A model generated the notes under the pieces. The model did not search any database. It saw nothing but the letters and a program-made list of their open reading frames with translations, and was not told the origin of the DNA. From JBBIPA01 sp963775935 (lineage in GTDB: Bacteria > Chloroflexota > Dehalococcoidia > GIF9 > UBA5629), in NCBI GenBank assembly GCA_963775935.1, contig CAVZKR010000004.1, forward strand, positions 517,215 to 581,214: 64,000 nt of DNA, written 5' to 3'. Positions 8,990 to 16,238 of this stretch are shown here, in pieces (the first letter of the stretch is position 1; the number at the start of each line of letters is the position of its first letter). The position numbers and the translations under genes were made by a program.

Positions 8990-9508
8990 TTATTTCATGC
9001 TGCTGGGTCCGGTTTCCATGGGGTAGCCTGCCTCTTTCCAGGCATTATAGCCACCTTTCACCACCTTTACATCTGTTGCGCCCTTGTCAATCAGTTCCAG
9101 TGCCGCACGGGCACTCGTTCTCTCATTTGGTCAGGATCAGTAGAGAATCAGTTCCTTATCCGGCGGAGGCAGCCACCCGCCAGTTACTATGGTATCAAGC
9201 GGAGCAAGTATTGCTCCCTTTATATGGTCAACGTCGTATTCTTCTAAATGTCGGTTATCCACAATCAAAATGTCAGCCTTGCTCTCTATCTTCTGCCGCA
9301 ATTCATCTATGGTGATGCGAGGTACCATATCAGAGGGGGATGGCCTGGCAGTAGTCTCAGCAGGTGTCGCAGTAAGTGGCTCGGTGGGGCATGCCGGTGC
9401 ACACTCCTCGGCCGTTGATGCCGGCACTGATGGAGCACAGGCAATAAGGGAAAGAAATAAAGCCAGGATTAGAAGTGATAGTATCTTGGGCATCATCTCA
9501 CTCCTCAT
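8990..9508 (-). CDS. Rhodanese-like lipoprotein with two in-frame UGA codons (candidate selenoprotein)
   Basis: From ATG 9508 the frame encodes a lipoprotein signal (hydrophobic run, lipobox LIAC with Cys24), a Pro/Thr-rich linker, then a rhodanese domain (RITIDELRQKIES, LIVDNRHLEEYDVDHIKGAI, KELILY). UGA follows at codons 124 and 126 (9137-9139 and 9131-9133), after which the same frame continues with PNERTSARAALELIDKG and KGGYNAWKEAGYP, the normal rhodanese C-terminus, to TAA at 8990. The total is 172 sense codons with no frameshift. Codon 124 is where rhodaneses carry the catalytic persulfide Cys; related lipoproteins read YCxCPNE there, so both Cys positions would be UGA. A hairpin at 9099-9115 suits selenocysteine insertion. 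The alternatives are a pseudogene with two nonsense changes, or sequence error. The 123-residue truncated product would lack the active site. Confidence 0.7.
9099..9115 (-). promoter_or_regulatory. SECIS-like hairpin downstream of the two UGA codons
   Basis: On the mRNA the stem AGUGCC pairs perfectly with GGCACU around a five-base loop CGUGC. The loop begins 21 nt after the second UGA and 27 nt after the first. Bacterial SECIS elements have a short stem, a small loop with G in its first two bases, and lie about 16-37 nt after the UGA; this hairpin meets all three. It sits within coding sequence (SARAAL), as bacterial SECIS elements do. A six-bp stem can arise by chance, so this supports but does not prove recoding. 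Confidence 0.5.
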
Positions 9509-9521
9509 TTCCCCACGCTCC

Positions 9522-10279
9522 TTAGTTCACCCCGCATTTGGTTAAGATTTGTTGCACTCCCACACGCAATGGTGAACCTTCAGGGAGCTCTATTATCGGC
9601 CTTCCTTTTATTTCCAGCTCAGGAAGATTGGGGTCTTCAGGTATGGTAGCGATAAGCTCCAGCCCAAAGTCCTGCACCGCTTTCCCTATTTCCGGCGGCA
9701 GTCCATTTCTCACCCTGTTCACCACCATTCCAATTTTACCAACCTTGGTTCGCATCTCCTTAATCAGGTCCTTTACCCGGGCAGCAGCAGTAATGCCTCG
9801 CATGGTAGGGTCGGAGACAATAATCAGGAAATCAACATCCTGCGTAGTCTGGCGGCTGATATGTTCCATACCAGCTTCGCTGTCGACCACCACATACTCG
9901 TAGTTTTTCGCCAGGCGGTCGATGGAAGCACGTAGCATATGATTGGCGGCGCAGTAGCAACCAGGTCCTTCAGGACGTCCCATAGCCAGGAGGTCAATTC
10001 TGGATGACTCTACCAGGGCTTCCCGAATTTTCATTTCCAGCATATCCTGCTTGGTGACACCCGGGAAGTCTTGCCTTTGGTGATCGCCTCGGTCACATTT
10101 TCACGGGCATCACCTACCGTTGACTCCAGAGGCAATCCCAAAGCAGTATTGAGATTGGTGCTGGGGTCGGCATCAATAGCCAGGACAACAGCTTTTTTAG
10201 AGAGCAAATCGATAAGCATAGAGGAAATGGCGGTTTTACCAACACCGCCTTTTCCCGCCACAGTAAACGTCTTCGTCAT
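9522..10279 (-). CDS. cooC: CooC-type nickel-insertion ATPase for CODH (frameshifted)
   Basis: The N-terminal part has the deviant P-loop GKGGVGKT (residues 8-15) and IDADPSTN of MinD/CooC ATPases. The second part, from the LEMKIREAL segment near 10040 down to 9522, has the VVDSEAGMEHISRQTT switch motif with its conserved Glu-His, typical of CooC. CooC dimers bind Ni and ATP and help load the C-cluster of CO dehydrogenase, which fits the cdh operon next door. The frame breaks once near 10070-10076: shifting by one base restores FPGVTKQDMLEMK, the expected linking sequence. With that one change the protein is about 252 residues, full length. AAAGGAG precedes ATG 10279. Confidence 0.8.
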
Positions 10280-10299
10280 TCTAGCTCCTTTTTCAACAC

Positions 10300-10333
10300 C
10301 CTCATCTTAGCCCTCTCCCGTCAATGGAGAGGG
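10300..10333. repeat. Second copy of the CCCTCA...GAGAGGG hairpin repeat
   Basis: CCCTCTCC at 10311-10318 pairs with GGAGAGGG at 10326-10333, preceded by a CCCTCA block. The layout and sequence match the unit at 3956-3990. It lies upstream of cooC. Confidence 0.5.
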
Positions 10334-10459
10334 CAGATACTATAAGTTTTGATTGTAACACCTATTTGATGGGAAGGTAAAGAACTTTTATCACATCAAC
10401 AACTCTATAGGAGCAAATTGTAAATCCTGATTTTTAAATCCAAAACAAATTAAGACTGT

Positions 10460-10487
10460 AAAAAAAGAGGTGCAGGACCCATCCTGC
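10460..10487 (-). terminator. Rho-independent terminator of the cdh/nuo operon
   Basis: On the minus strand GCAGGA and TCCTGC (10472-10487) form a six-bp stem with a TGGG loop, followed within a few bases by a run of seven T (10460-10466). It lies about 70 bases after the nuoF-like stop codon and separates this operon from cooC. Confidence 0.65.
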
Positions 10488-10494
10488 CGAGGGT

Positions 10495-10537
10495 CTGGGG
10501 GTGCCCCCCAGCTTTCCGATTCCCCCAAGATTGGGGA
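10495..10537. repeat. Two adjacent G/C hairpins between the nuoF-like stop and its terminator
   Basis: CTGGGGG pairs with CCCCCAG (10495-10511), and CCCCAA pairs with TTGGGG (10523-10536). With the terminator hairpin they form three consecutive stems. They may be a dispersed repeat or protect the 3' end of the transcript. Confidence 0.5.
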
Positions 10538-10555
10538 TAATAATTCTTGGCAAAT

Positions 10556-12451
10556 CTATTTAACGCCTGTCGCAGGAACCAGGCTTGGCGGCGAGAGTTT
10601 CACTACAGCGTCATATTCTTTGGGGCAGACCAATTTACAACTGCTGCACTTGGTGCATTTCGTCTGGTCGATTACCTTTATCCCCTTCTCATTAGTTTTA
10701 ATCGCTTCCACCGGACAGGCGAGAACGCAGTGCTCACAGGCACGCTCACATTTTTCCGGCAGAATGTAATAGGCGATAAGGTCTTTGCAGACCAGTGCCG
10801 GACAGCGTTTCTCCAGGATATGCGTTTCAAACTCGTCACGAAAATAGCGGAGCGAGGTCAATACCGGGTTAGGGGCAGTTTGCCCCAGCCCGCAGAGAGA
10901 ACCATTCTTAATATCCTCGCCCAGCTCAACCAGCAAATCAAGGTGCTCCATCTTGCCTTTGCCAGCAGTGATATCTTCAAGAATATCAAGCATCTGCTTG
11001 GTCCCCAGACGGCAATGAGTACACTTACCACAGGACTCCCTCTGGGTAAAGTCAATAAAAAACTTGGCGGTATCGACCATGCAGTTATCCTCATCCATGG
11101 CAATAATCCCGCCGGAGCCCATAACGGCACCCGCTTTACGAAGCGAATCAAAATCCACAGGTGTCTGCAGCATACTCTCGGGTAAGCAGCCACCCGAGGG
11201 ACCACCGATTTGCACTGCCTTGAATTTCTTGTTATCCCTGATACCACCGCCTATATCGAAGATAAGCTTGTGCAGCGTAGTACCCATGGCAACCTCAGCC
11301 AAGCCGGTATTCACCAGTTTACCTGCCAGGGCAAAAACTGCGGTGCCTTTACTACCCTCGGTGCCAATGCTGGAAAACCAGGATGCTCCACGCTCAACTA
11401 TCAGCGGAACGTAGGCAAAGGTTTTTACATTGTTAAGGACAGTAGGCTTGCCCCACAAACCGGCCTTTACTGAACGAGGCGGCCTGGCTCTGGGCATACT
11501 CCGTTTCCCTTCGATAGCATACATAAGAGCAGTGGATTCACCGGCGACAAAGGCTCCTGCTCCCTCAGCTATTTCGATATTAAGACTGTAATTGCTGCCC
11601 AGTATCTTTTTACCCAGGAAACCATACTTCTTCGCCTGCTCTAGAGCAATCTTCAGTCGCGCAATAGCCAGGGGGTATTCCGCCCTGATATAAATGAATC
11701 CCTGATGAGCATCAATGGCATAACCAGCAATAATCATACCTTCTATTACCTGATGCGGGTCGCTTTCCAGGATAACCCTGTCCATAAAAGCTCCGGGGTC
11801 TCCTTCGTCAGCATTGCAAATGACATACCGCGGTTTACTCGGGGTCTGACGGCAAAGTTCCCACTTTTCCCCGGTGGGAAAACCAGCGCCACCTCGCCCC
11901 CTCAACCCCGATTTCTTTACTTTATCAATTATGGTGAGGGAGTCCATCTTTAAAGCTTTTACCAGGCTGCTGTAACCACCGCTAGCAATGTAGTGCTCTA
12001 TGTTTTCGGGGCTACTATAGCCACAGTTACGGAGTATCAATCGGTACTCATACTCAAATCGTGATAGTTCCGGGATAGAGATCGCCTTTCCGTCGCCACC
12101 TTCAACCGTGCCCAGAGCTAAATCAAGGCAGGGGTCATCACCGACCACATAGCCATCAATAAGGGTAGGCACAACCTGGGGAGTCACGTTGTTATAGCAG
12201 ACGGTAAAGGCGCCTGGTTTCACTATGGTAACCAGTGGCTCCATGGAGCAAAGCCCCATGCAGCCGACTTCAGATACTACTGCCCTGGTGTTTTGTTTTG
12301 CCAGCTCATTTCTAATAGCCTCAAACACTTTCAATGAACCAGCAGCACGACCACAGCTCGCAGTGCCTACGAGAATATGGGGAACTTCACCGTGATAAAG
12401 AGAATCCCAAGTCGACTTCGCCTGATTTTGAATCTGATTGAATGGTATCAA
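10556..12451 (-). CDS. NuoF-like NADH/ferredoxin oxidoreductase flavoprotein subunit
   Basis: The 631-residue protein has four parts. The first is a thioredoxin-like 2Fe-2S domain (ILVGTASCGRAAGS, SEVGCMGLCSMEPL). The second is the FMN/NAD core with RGRGGAGFPTGEKW near residue 190 and ADEGDPGAFMDR. The third is an SLBB segment and the 4Fe-4S motif ESCGKCTHCRLGTKQ near residue 475. The fourth is a C-terminal two-cluster ferredoxin domain (CERACEHCVLACPVEAIK, CTKCSSCKLVCPKEYD). This is the HndC/HydB/NuoF pattern: it oxidises or reduces NAD(P)H with electrons to or from ferredoxin. No hydrogenase gene is nearby. Its place at the end of the cdh operon suggests it links CODH ferredoxin to NAD. The start appears to be TTG at 12451. 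Confidence 0.9.
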   Translation of the reverse strand: MIPFNQIQNQAKSTWDSLYHGEVPHILVGTASCGRAAGSLKVFEAIRNELAKQNTRAVVSEVGCMGLCSMEPLVTIVKPGAFTVCYNNVTPQVVPTLIDGYVVGDDPCLDLALGTVEGGDGKAISIPELSRFEYEYRLILRNCGYSSPENIEHYIASGGYSSLVKALKMDSLTIIDKVKKSGLRGRGGAGFPTGEKWELCRQTPSKPRYVICNADEGDPGAFMDRVILESDPHQVIEGMIIAGYAIDAHQGFIYIRAEYPLAIARLKIALEQAKKYGFLGKKILGSNYSLNIEIAEGAGAFVAGESTALMYAIEGKRSMPRARPPRSVKAGLWGKPTVLNNVKTFAYVPLIVERGASWFSSIGTEGSKGTAVFALAGKLVNTGLAEVAMGTTLHKLIFDIGGGIRDNKKFKAVQIGGPSGGCLPESMLQTPVDFDSLRKAGAVMGSGGIIAMDEDNCMVDTAKFFIDFTQRESCGKCTHCRLGTKQMLDILEDITAGKGKMEHLDLLVELGEDIKNGSLCGLGQTAPNPVLTSLRYFRDEFETHILEKRCPALVCKDLIAYYILPEKCERACEHCVLACPVEAIKTNEKGIKVIDQTKCTKCSSCKLVCPKEYDAVVKLSPPSLVPATGVK

Positions 12452-12522
12452 CCTCTTACCCTTTATCCCACTCCCGTTTCTAAGTGGACAGAAAATACAG
12501 TTCCTGGAAGGTGAAAAACACG

Positions 12523-13020
12523 CTAAGAATCAGGTTTCTCTGGCTGGTTCTGCGGTTCTACTGGCTTAATAGTGACCAGAACCTCTTCCACCTTCTGGGT
12601 ATTCATTCTGGGATGGACGGTGTCGCCGATAACGACAACAGGAGCTAAAGCGCAGCAACCAACGCAGGCTACTCTATCCAGACTAAACTCATGGTCTTCG
12701 GTAATCCCCCCCACTTCAATCTTCAGCTCACGCGCCATGGCTTCCAGGACAAGCTTGCCGCCTGATAAATGACAGGCGGTTCCCATACATACATTGACCG
12801 GATGCTTCCCCAGCGGTGTAAAACGGAACTGATTATAAAAAGTGACGACGCTGTAAACCATGGCTCCCGGGATATCCAGGAACTCAGCGATTTTCAGCAT
12901 CGCCTCTTCAGAAACGTACCCTAACTTTCTTTGGACAGCCTGGAGCAGAGATATCAGGTAACGCCTGTCTTTCCTGTCTGGATTCAGGATATCTGATAGC
13001 TGTTTCTCTAGTTCTTCCAC
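12523..13020 (-). CDS. NuoE-like 2Fe-2S subunit (24 kDa type)
   Basis: The 165-residue protein has the NuoE/HoxE fold: an N-terminal helical part (LISLLQAVQRKLGYVSEEAM) and a thioredoxin-like domain with 2Fe-2S ligands in VCMGTACHLSGG and ACVGCCALAPV. It partners the NuoF-like subunit that follows. It starts at GTG 13020, overlapping the end of cdhE by 13 bases, so the two are translationally coupled. Confidence 0.92.
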   Translation of the reverse strand: MEELEKQLSDILNPDRKDRRYLISLLQAVQRKLGYVSEEAMLKIAEFLDIPGAMVYSVVTFYNQFRFTPLGKHPVNVCMGTACHLSGGKLVLEAMARELKIEVGGITEDHEFSLDRVACVGCCALAPVVVIGDTVHPRMNTQKVEEVLVTIKPVEPQNQPEKPDS

Positions 13021-14375
13021 TGCTTCACGAGAGATGGCAAGTAACCGGGTATCTCGCTGGCTTCTCTGGGGCCAACGATAATCTCCCAGCCGGGCAACGC
13101 TTCTTCCAGCTCTCCTTTAATTCGAGCCACCTTACCCGGGATAATCAGCTTCCTGTGCTTCACCTTGCCTTCAACTCCAAACTTCTTCACATAAGGGCCG
13201 ATAGAATCACCGCTGAATTTACCAGCAGCCCAGCCGGTGAGCACACCGAGCCCCTCAGTGTTCTTGACGCACAGCCATGAAGGAATCTTACTGCCTTCAA
13301 CCTCGGAGGCAACGATAAAATAGGTCAGCGCCCAGTTACTGGTGATGAGCACCGGGGAGTTCTCGTTTGGCTCTCCAATCTCGTAGATTTTCTCCTCAAC
13401 GGACATCGGTATTCGCGGATCGGTATAAATATTAAGTCTTTGAACCAGCAATGGTAATAATGAACTGGCGTCGAAATCAGAAAGAACGATGACGCCGGGA
13501 TATTTAATGACAAACATCGCTGCCAGAATAGTCTCCCTTACCCTGTCCTTAGCCATGAAACAGGGAAATGCAATGGTGGGATAGCCTAACGGCCGGAAGT
13601 TCTGCTTCAAAGCAGCCCGGCGAATGAGAGTCTGGTCTCTAATGGCGTCGAGAAAGTTTCTGGAGCCTGGGTCGAGCACTACCTCTTCGAGACCGGCTTC
13701 CTTCAGCTTGGTGGTAAGAGGAATCAGTTCCTCGATGCTCTTGCCTCTGATAGCTACCGGCGTCGGCGAGCCTTTAATGCCAGCGATCACTTTATCAATA
13801 TTCTCTTTGGTGACTGGATAGAGCAACGGTTTTTTATCGCCGCAGATAGCTTTCGCAGCCAGCAAAACATCAACATCTTCGCTGATGAGCACGACGGCGA
13901 ATTCAGTGCTGCTGCAAACCTTCTTCACCAGGGCTTCAAATTTGGCTTTATTGCCCGATTCGAACTGAAGTGCCAGAAGATTCGCCTTCAGGGTAACGCC
14001 TACCCAGGGGAACTGCAGCTCCTTCAGCTTCCTTATTTTCTCATCGACTTTGGCATCGGGTTCTTTATCAGAGATGAGCAGGGCAATGCCCGGCTGATTC
14101 ACGAAGGTTTTATCATGTCGGTAGACAACCTCCTCATTGCCGATCTTCAGGGCATTGCTGCCGGAGCCGATAGTCACCAGCTTGATCGGCGGCGCCAGAG
14201 CATCTTCCAGCTCAGCCCTCACTTCAGCTAACAGGTGGGGGCATTTATCTACAGTAGCACCACCACCAGCTAGCTTCATAGCGAAGGCAAAGCAGGTGGG
14301 AAAACCACACTCACGGCAATTCTTTTTGCCAGCATCGGGGAGCTTCTTTACGACATCAGTTCCTTTAAGCGCCAT
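13008..14375 (-). CDS. cdhE: CODH/ACS corrinoid iron-sulfur protein large (gamma) subunit
   Basis: The 455-residue product carries the N-terminal 4Fe-4S motif with Cys20, Cys23, Cys28 and Cys45 (CRECGFPTC...CPHL), then a TIM-barrel region and a C-terminal cobalamin-binding domain (VLTGWAAGKFSGDSIGPYVKKFG). With CdhD it carries the methyl group from methyl-tetrahydro(methano)pterin or -folate on Co to acetyl-CoA synthase. GGAGG precedes the ATG. It is the sixth gene of the operon. Confidence 0.94.
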   Translation of the reverse strand: MALKGTDVVKKLPDAGKKNCRECGFPTCFAFAMKLAGGGATVDKCPHLLAEVRAELEDALAPPIKLVTIGSGSNALKIGNEEVVYRHDKTFVNQPGIALLISDKEPDAKVDEKIRKLKELQFPWVGVTLKANLLALQFESGNKAKFEALVKKVCSSTEFAVVLISEDVDVLLAAKAICGDKKPLLYPVTKENIDKVIAGIKGSPTPVAIRGKSIEELIPLTTKLKEAGLEEVVLDPGSRNFLDAIRDQTLIRRAALKQNFRPLGYPTIAFPCFMAKDRVRETILAAMFVIKYPGVIVLSDFDASSLLPLLVQRLNIYTDPRIPMSVEEKIYEIGEPNENSPVLITSNWALTYFIVASEVEGSKIPSWLCVKNTEGLGVLTGWAAGKFSGDSIGPYVKKFGVEGKVKHRKLIIPGKVARIKGELEEALPGWEIIVGPREASEIPGYLPSLVKQWKN

Positions 14376-14395
14376 GTCAATCCTCCTAGTATATA

Positions 14396-15622
14396 TTAAA
14401 CGGGAAGCTGTACCTCACCCTTCACCCAGGGATGACCTTTTTTATCTAAGAAAGCAACCAATTCATCAGCAGTCCTGGCATCATCTTCGGTAGCTATCTT
14501 GTCAAATAAATCTGCCGGTATGACATCCTTGAACCGCTCTTTAATTTCTTTGGGCATCCATACGCATCGTTTCAAACCACCATCAGCCTGAACGAATTTC
14601 GGTGACCGGAGGTATTCCAGCGAAATACCGAGGAAGCCTTCTACCTGCTTGCCACCGCTGGTATCGGCAGCCATGCTGGAGAAAGGCTTTCCACTTACCG
14701 TATTGCCCATAAAGTCACGGTGAACCACACCAAAGGCATCGACTTCAGGAATGTAGAACCAGATTGCCTGAAAACAACCACAGGAGGTATGGGGAAATTC
14801 AAAAGCGCTGTGTAGATACACTCGATTATAGGCACCCATGGACTTCTCAGTCGCCAGTATATTGCACCCTGAGTATTCACCCCTTACAGGATCTATACAA
14901 TCGCCCTTTTTCACTTCCTGCACTGGACCTTCAGGGTCCAGCTTATAAGCAGCTCTGCCATCAAACCAGCTTATAGCTCCGCAGTTGGCAACTCGCTCAG
15001 GAGTAGCGATACAAATATGCGTAGGAGCAAAACTCTGGCATAGAGCACAGCTATAGAATTCCTTCACATCCTCATCCTTTAAGCCACGAGCCCGCTCGTC
15101 TCTCGCCTTGTAAATAGCTTTAGCGTTCGCCAGGAGCTCTTGCGCCTTCTTCTCGTCCGTGACAAAGGTAAAGGATATCTTCTCGATAACGTCCAACTCT
15201 GAGGTGTAAAGGAACATCAACATCTGCCCCAGGACATTGAAGGAATTGAGTCCTTTGGCATATGCAGCTTTGCCCAATCTGACCCAGATTTCATCTCTCT
15301 GGTTCATGTGATACAAGCCCTCAATGTAGTTGGCATAAAGATGCATTCTTCTTTCCAACACAGGCTCCATGTCCTTTTCCAGCTTAGCACCAGCAACATT
15401 AATCAGCATAGCGAAGGAATACGCTTCCCCTTCCTTTAATTGATTGATATCCGGCCCGATAATCTCTACTTTCTCATGTTCAACTTCATCCATGTTCTTC
15501 AGAGTAACCAGCTCAAACTTCGCCTTTGCCTTCGGACCACCTAAATCGACATACGCATCGGCTTTCCTGATTACTTCGCCTTCATACTGGGGACCAACAT
15601 CTACCGGGAATATTCCTGCCAT
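14396..15622 (-). CDS. cdhC: Acetyl-CoA synthase, archaeal-type beta subunit
   Basis: The protein joins methyl, CO and CoA to give acetyl-CoA, or runs in reverse. At 408 residues it has the short archaeal CdhC layout and lacks the large N-terminal domain of typical bacterial AcsB. A-cluster cysteines are visible in FYSCALCQSFAPTHIC near residue 190, VANCGA, and the SCGCFQ motif near residue 280, where the CGC group holds the proximal and distal metals. GAAGGAGG lies before ATG 15622. Confidence 0.93.
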   Translation of the reverse strand: MAGIFPVDVGPQYEGEVIRKADAYVDLGGPKAKAKFELVTLKNMDEVEHEKVEIIGPDINQLKEGEAYSFAMLINVAGAKLEKDMEPVLERRMHLYANYIEGLYHMNQRDEIWVRLGKAAYAKGLNSFNVLGQMLMFLYTSELDVIEKISFTFVTDEKKAQELLANAKAIYKARDERARGLKDEDVKEFYSCALCQSFAPTHICIATPERVANCGAISWFDGRAAYKLDPEGPVQEVKKGDCIDPVRGEYSGCNILATEKSMGAYNRVYLHSAFEFPHTSCGCFQAIWFYIPEVDAFGVVHRDFMGNTVSGKPFSSMAADTSGGKQVEGFLGISLEYLRSPKFVQADGGLKRCVWMPKEIKERFKDVIPADLFDKIATEDDARTADELVAFLDKKGHPWVKGEVQLPV

Positions 15623-15628
15623 TTGTTT

Positions 15629-16186
15629 TTATGCCTCCTTCTCTTTTAAATTAGCTATCATTTTATCCAAAAACTCCTTCCATTGGTCATCTTTACGATA
15701 GTTTGGAAGAGAGTAACTGGCATTGGGATAATAGTATTTACACAGGGTCATGGTTTTGAGGTGCGGAGCAAAATGCTTCAGTGTGGACAACCCCTGCTCG
15801 CCAAGGTCAGTCCTAAATCCGATAAACATCACCAGGTCATGATTTCCCTCTTTTTTAACACCTTTCCAGGCTGGGTCTTTGAGGTGGTTCAGTATTTCAA
15901 TAATGTCATAGCTGCTCGCCGGCTCAATGCCCATTTCGAGCAGCTTCTTCTTGGTGTGGGCGGTAGCACATACCGGGATATTGAGAGTTTTGGCAATCTC
16001 CACCGCATAGTCTATCACCGGTTTACCAGCGAGAGACTTGGTTAAAGCCCAGGTACCAACTACCAAGAGTGGTCTCGCGGCCCGCTTAATAAGGTGAGCG
16101 TACTCTGCCGGGTCTTCGATAAGCCTGGCATATTTTGTCCCGGTCATGGTATTCACAAAGTGAAAGGGAAGAACCGTAACTGCCAT
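15629..16186 (-). CDS. cdhB: CODH/ACS epsilon subunit
   Basis: The 185-residue protein matches the archaeal CdhB epsilon subunit, which associates with the CdhA alpha subunit. ARPLLVVGTWAL near residue 35 and the Rossmann-like pattern DLVMFIGFRTDLGEQGLSTL near residue 120 are characteristic. Bacterial-type CODH complexes do not have this subunit, so it marks the operon as archaeal type. AAGGAGG precedes the ATG; the gap to cdhC is six bases. Confidence 0.9.
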   Translation of the reverse strand: MAVTVLPFHFVNTMTGTKYARLIEDPAEYAHLIKRAARPLLVVGTWALTKSLAGKPVIDYAVEIAKTLNIPVCATAHTKKKLLEMGIEPASSYDIIEILNHLKDPAWKGVKKEGNHDLVMFIGFRTDLGEQGLSTLKHFAPHLKTMTLCKYYYPNASYSLPNYRKDDQWKEFLDKMIANLKEKEA

Positions 16187-16238
16187 ATTAAACCTCCTTA
16201 TCTTTCATAAAGGACTATTCTCCTGTCTTTTGTTTCTC

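Noticed and set aside
10460..10537. A riboswitch or small RNA in the gap after the nuoF-like gene
   Set aside because: The stems are simple hairpins and the one with a T-run is best read as a terminator; no conserved ligand fold is visible.
10547..11185. A 212-residue plus-strand coding region
   Set aside because: It lies opposite the well-supported nuoF-like gene and has no recognisable domain.
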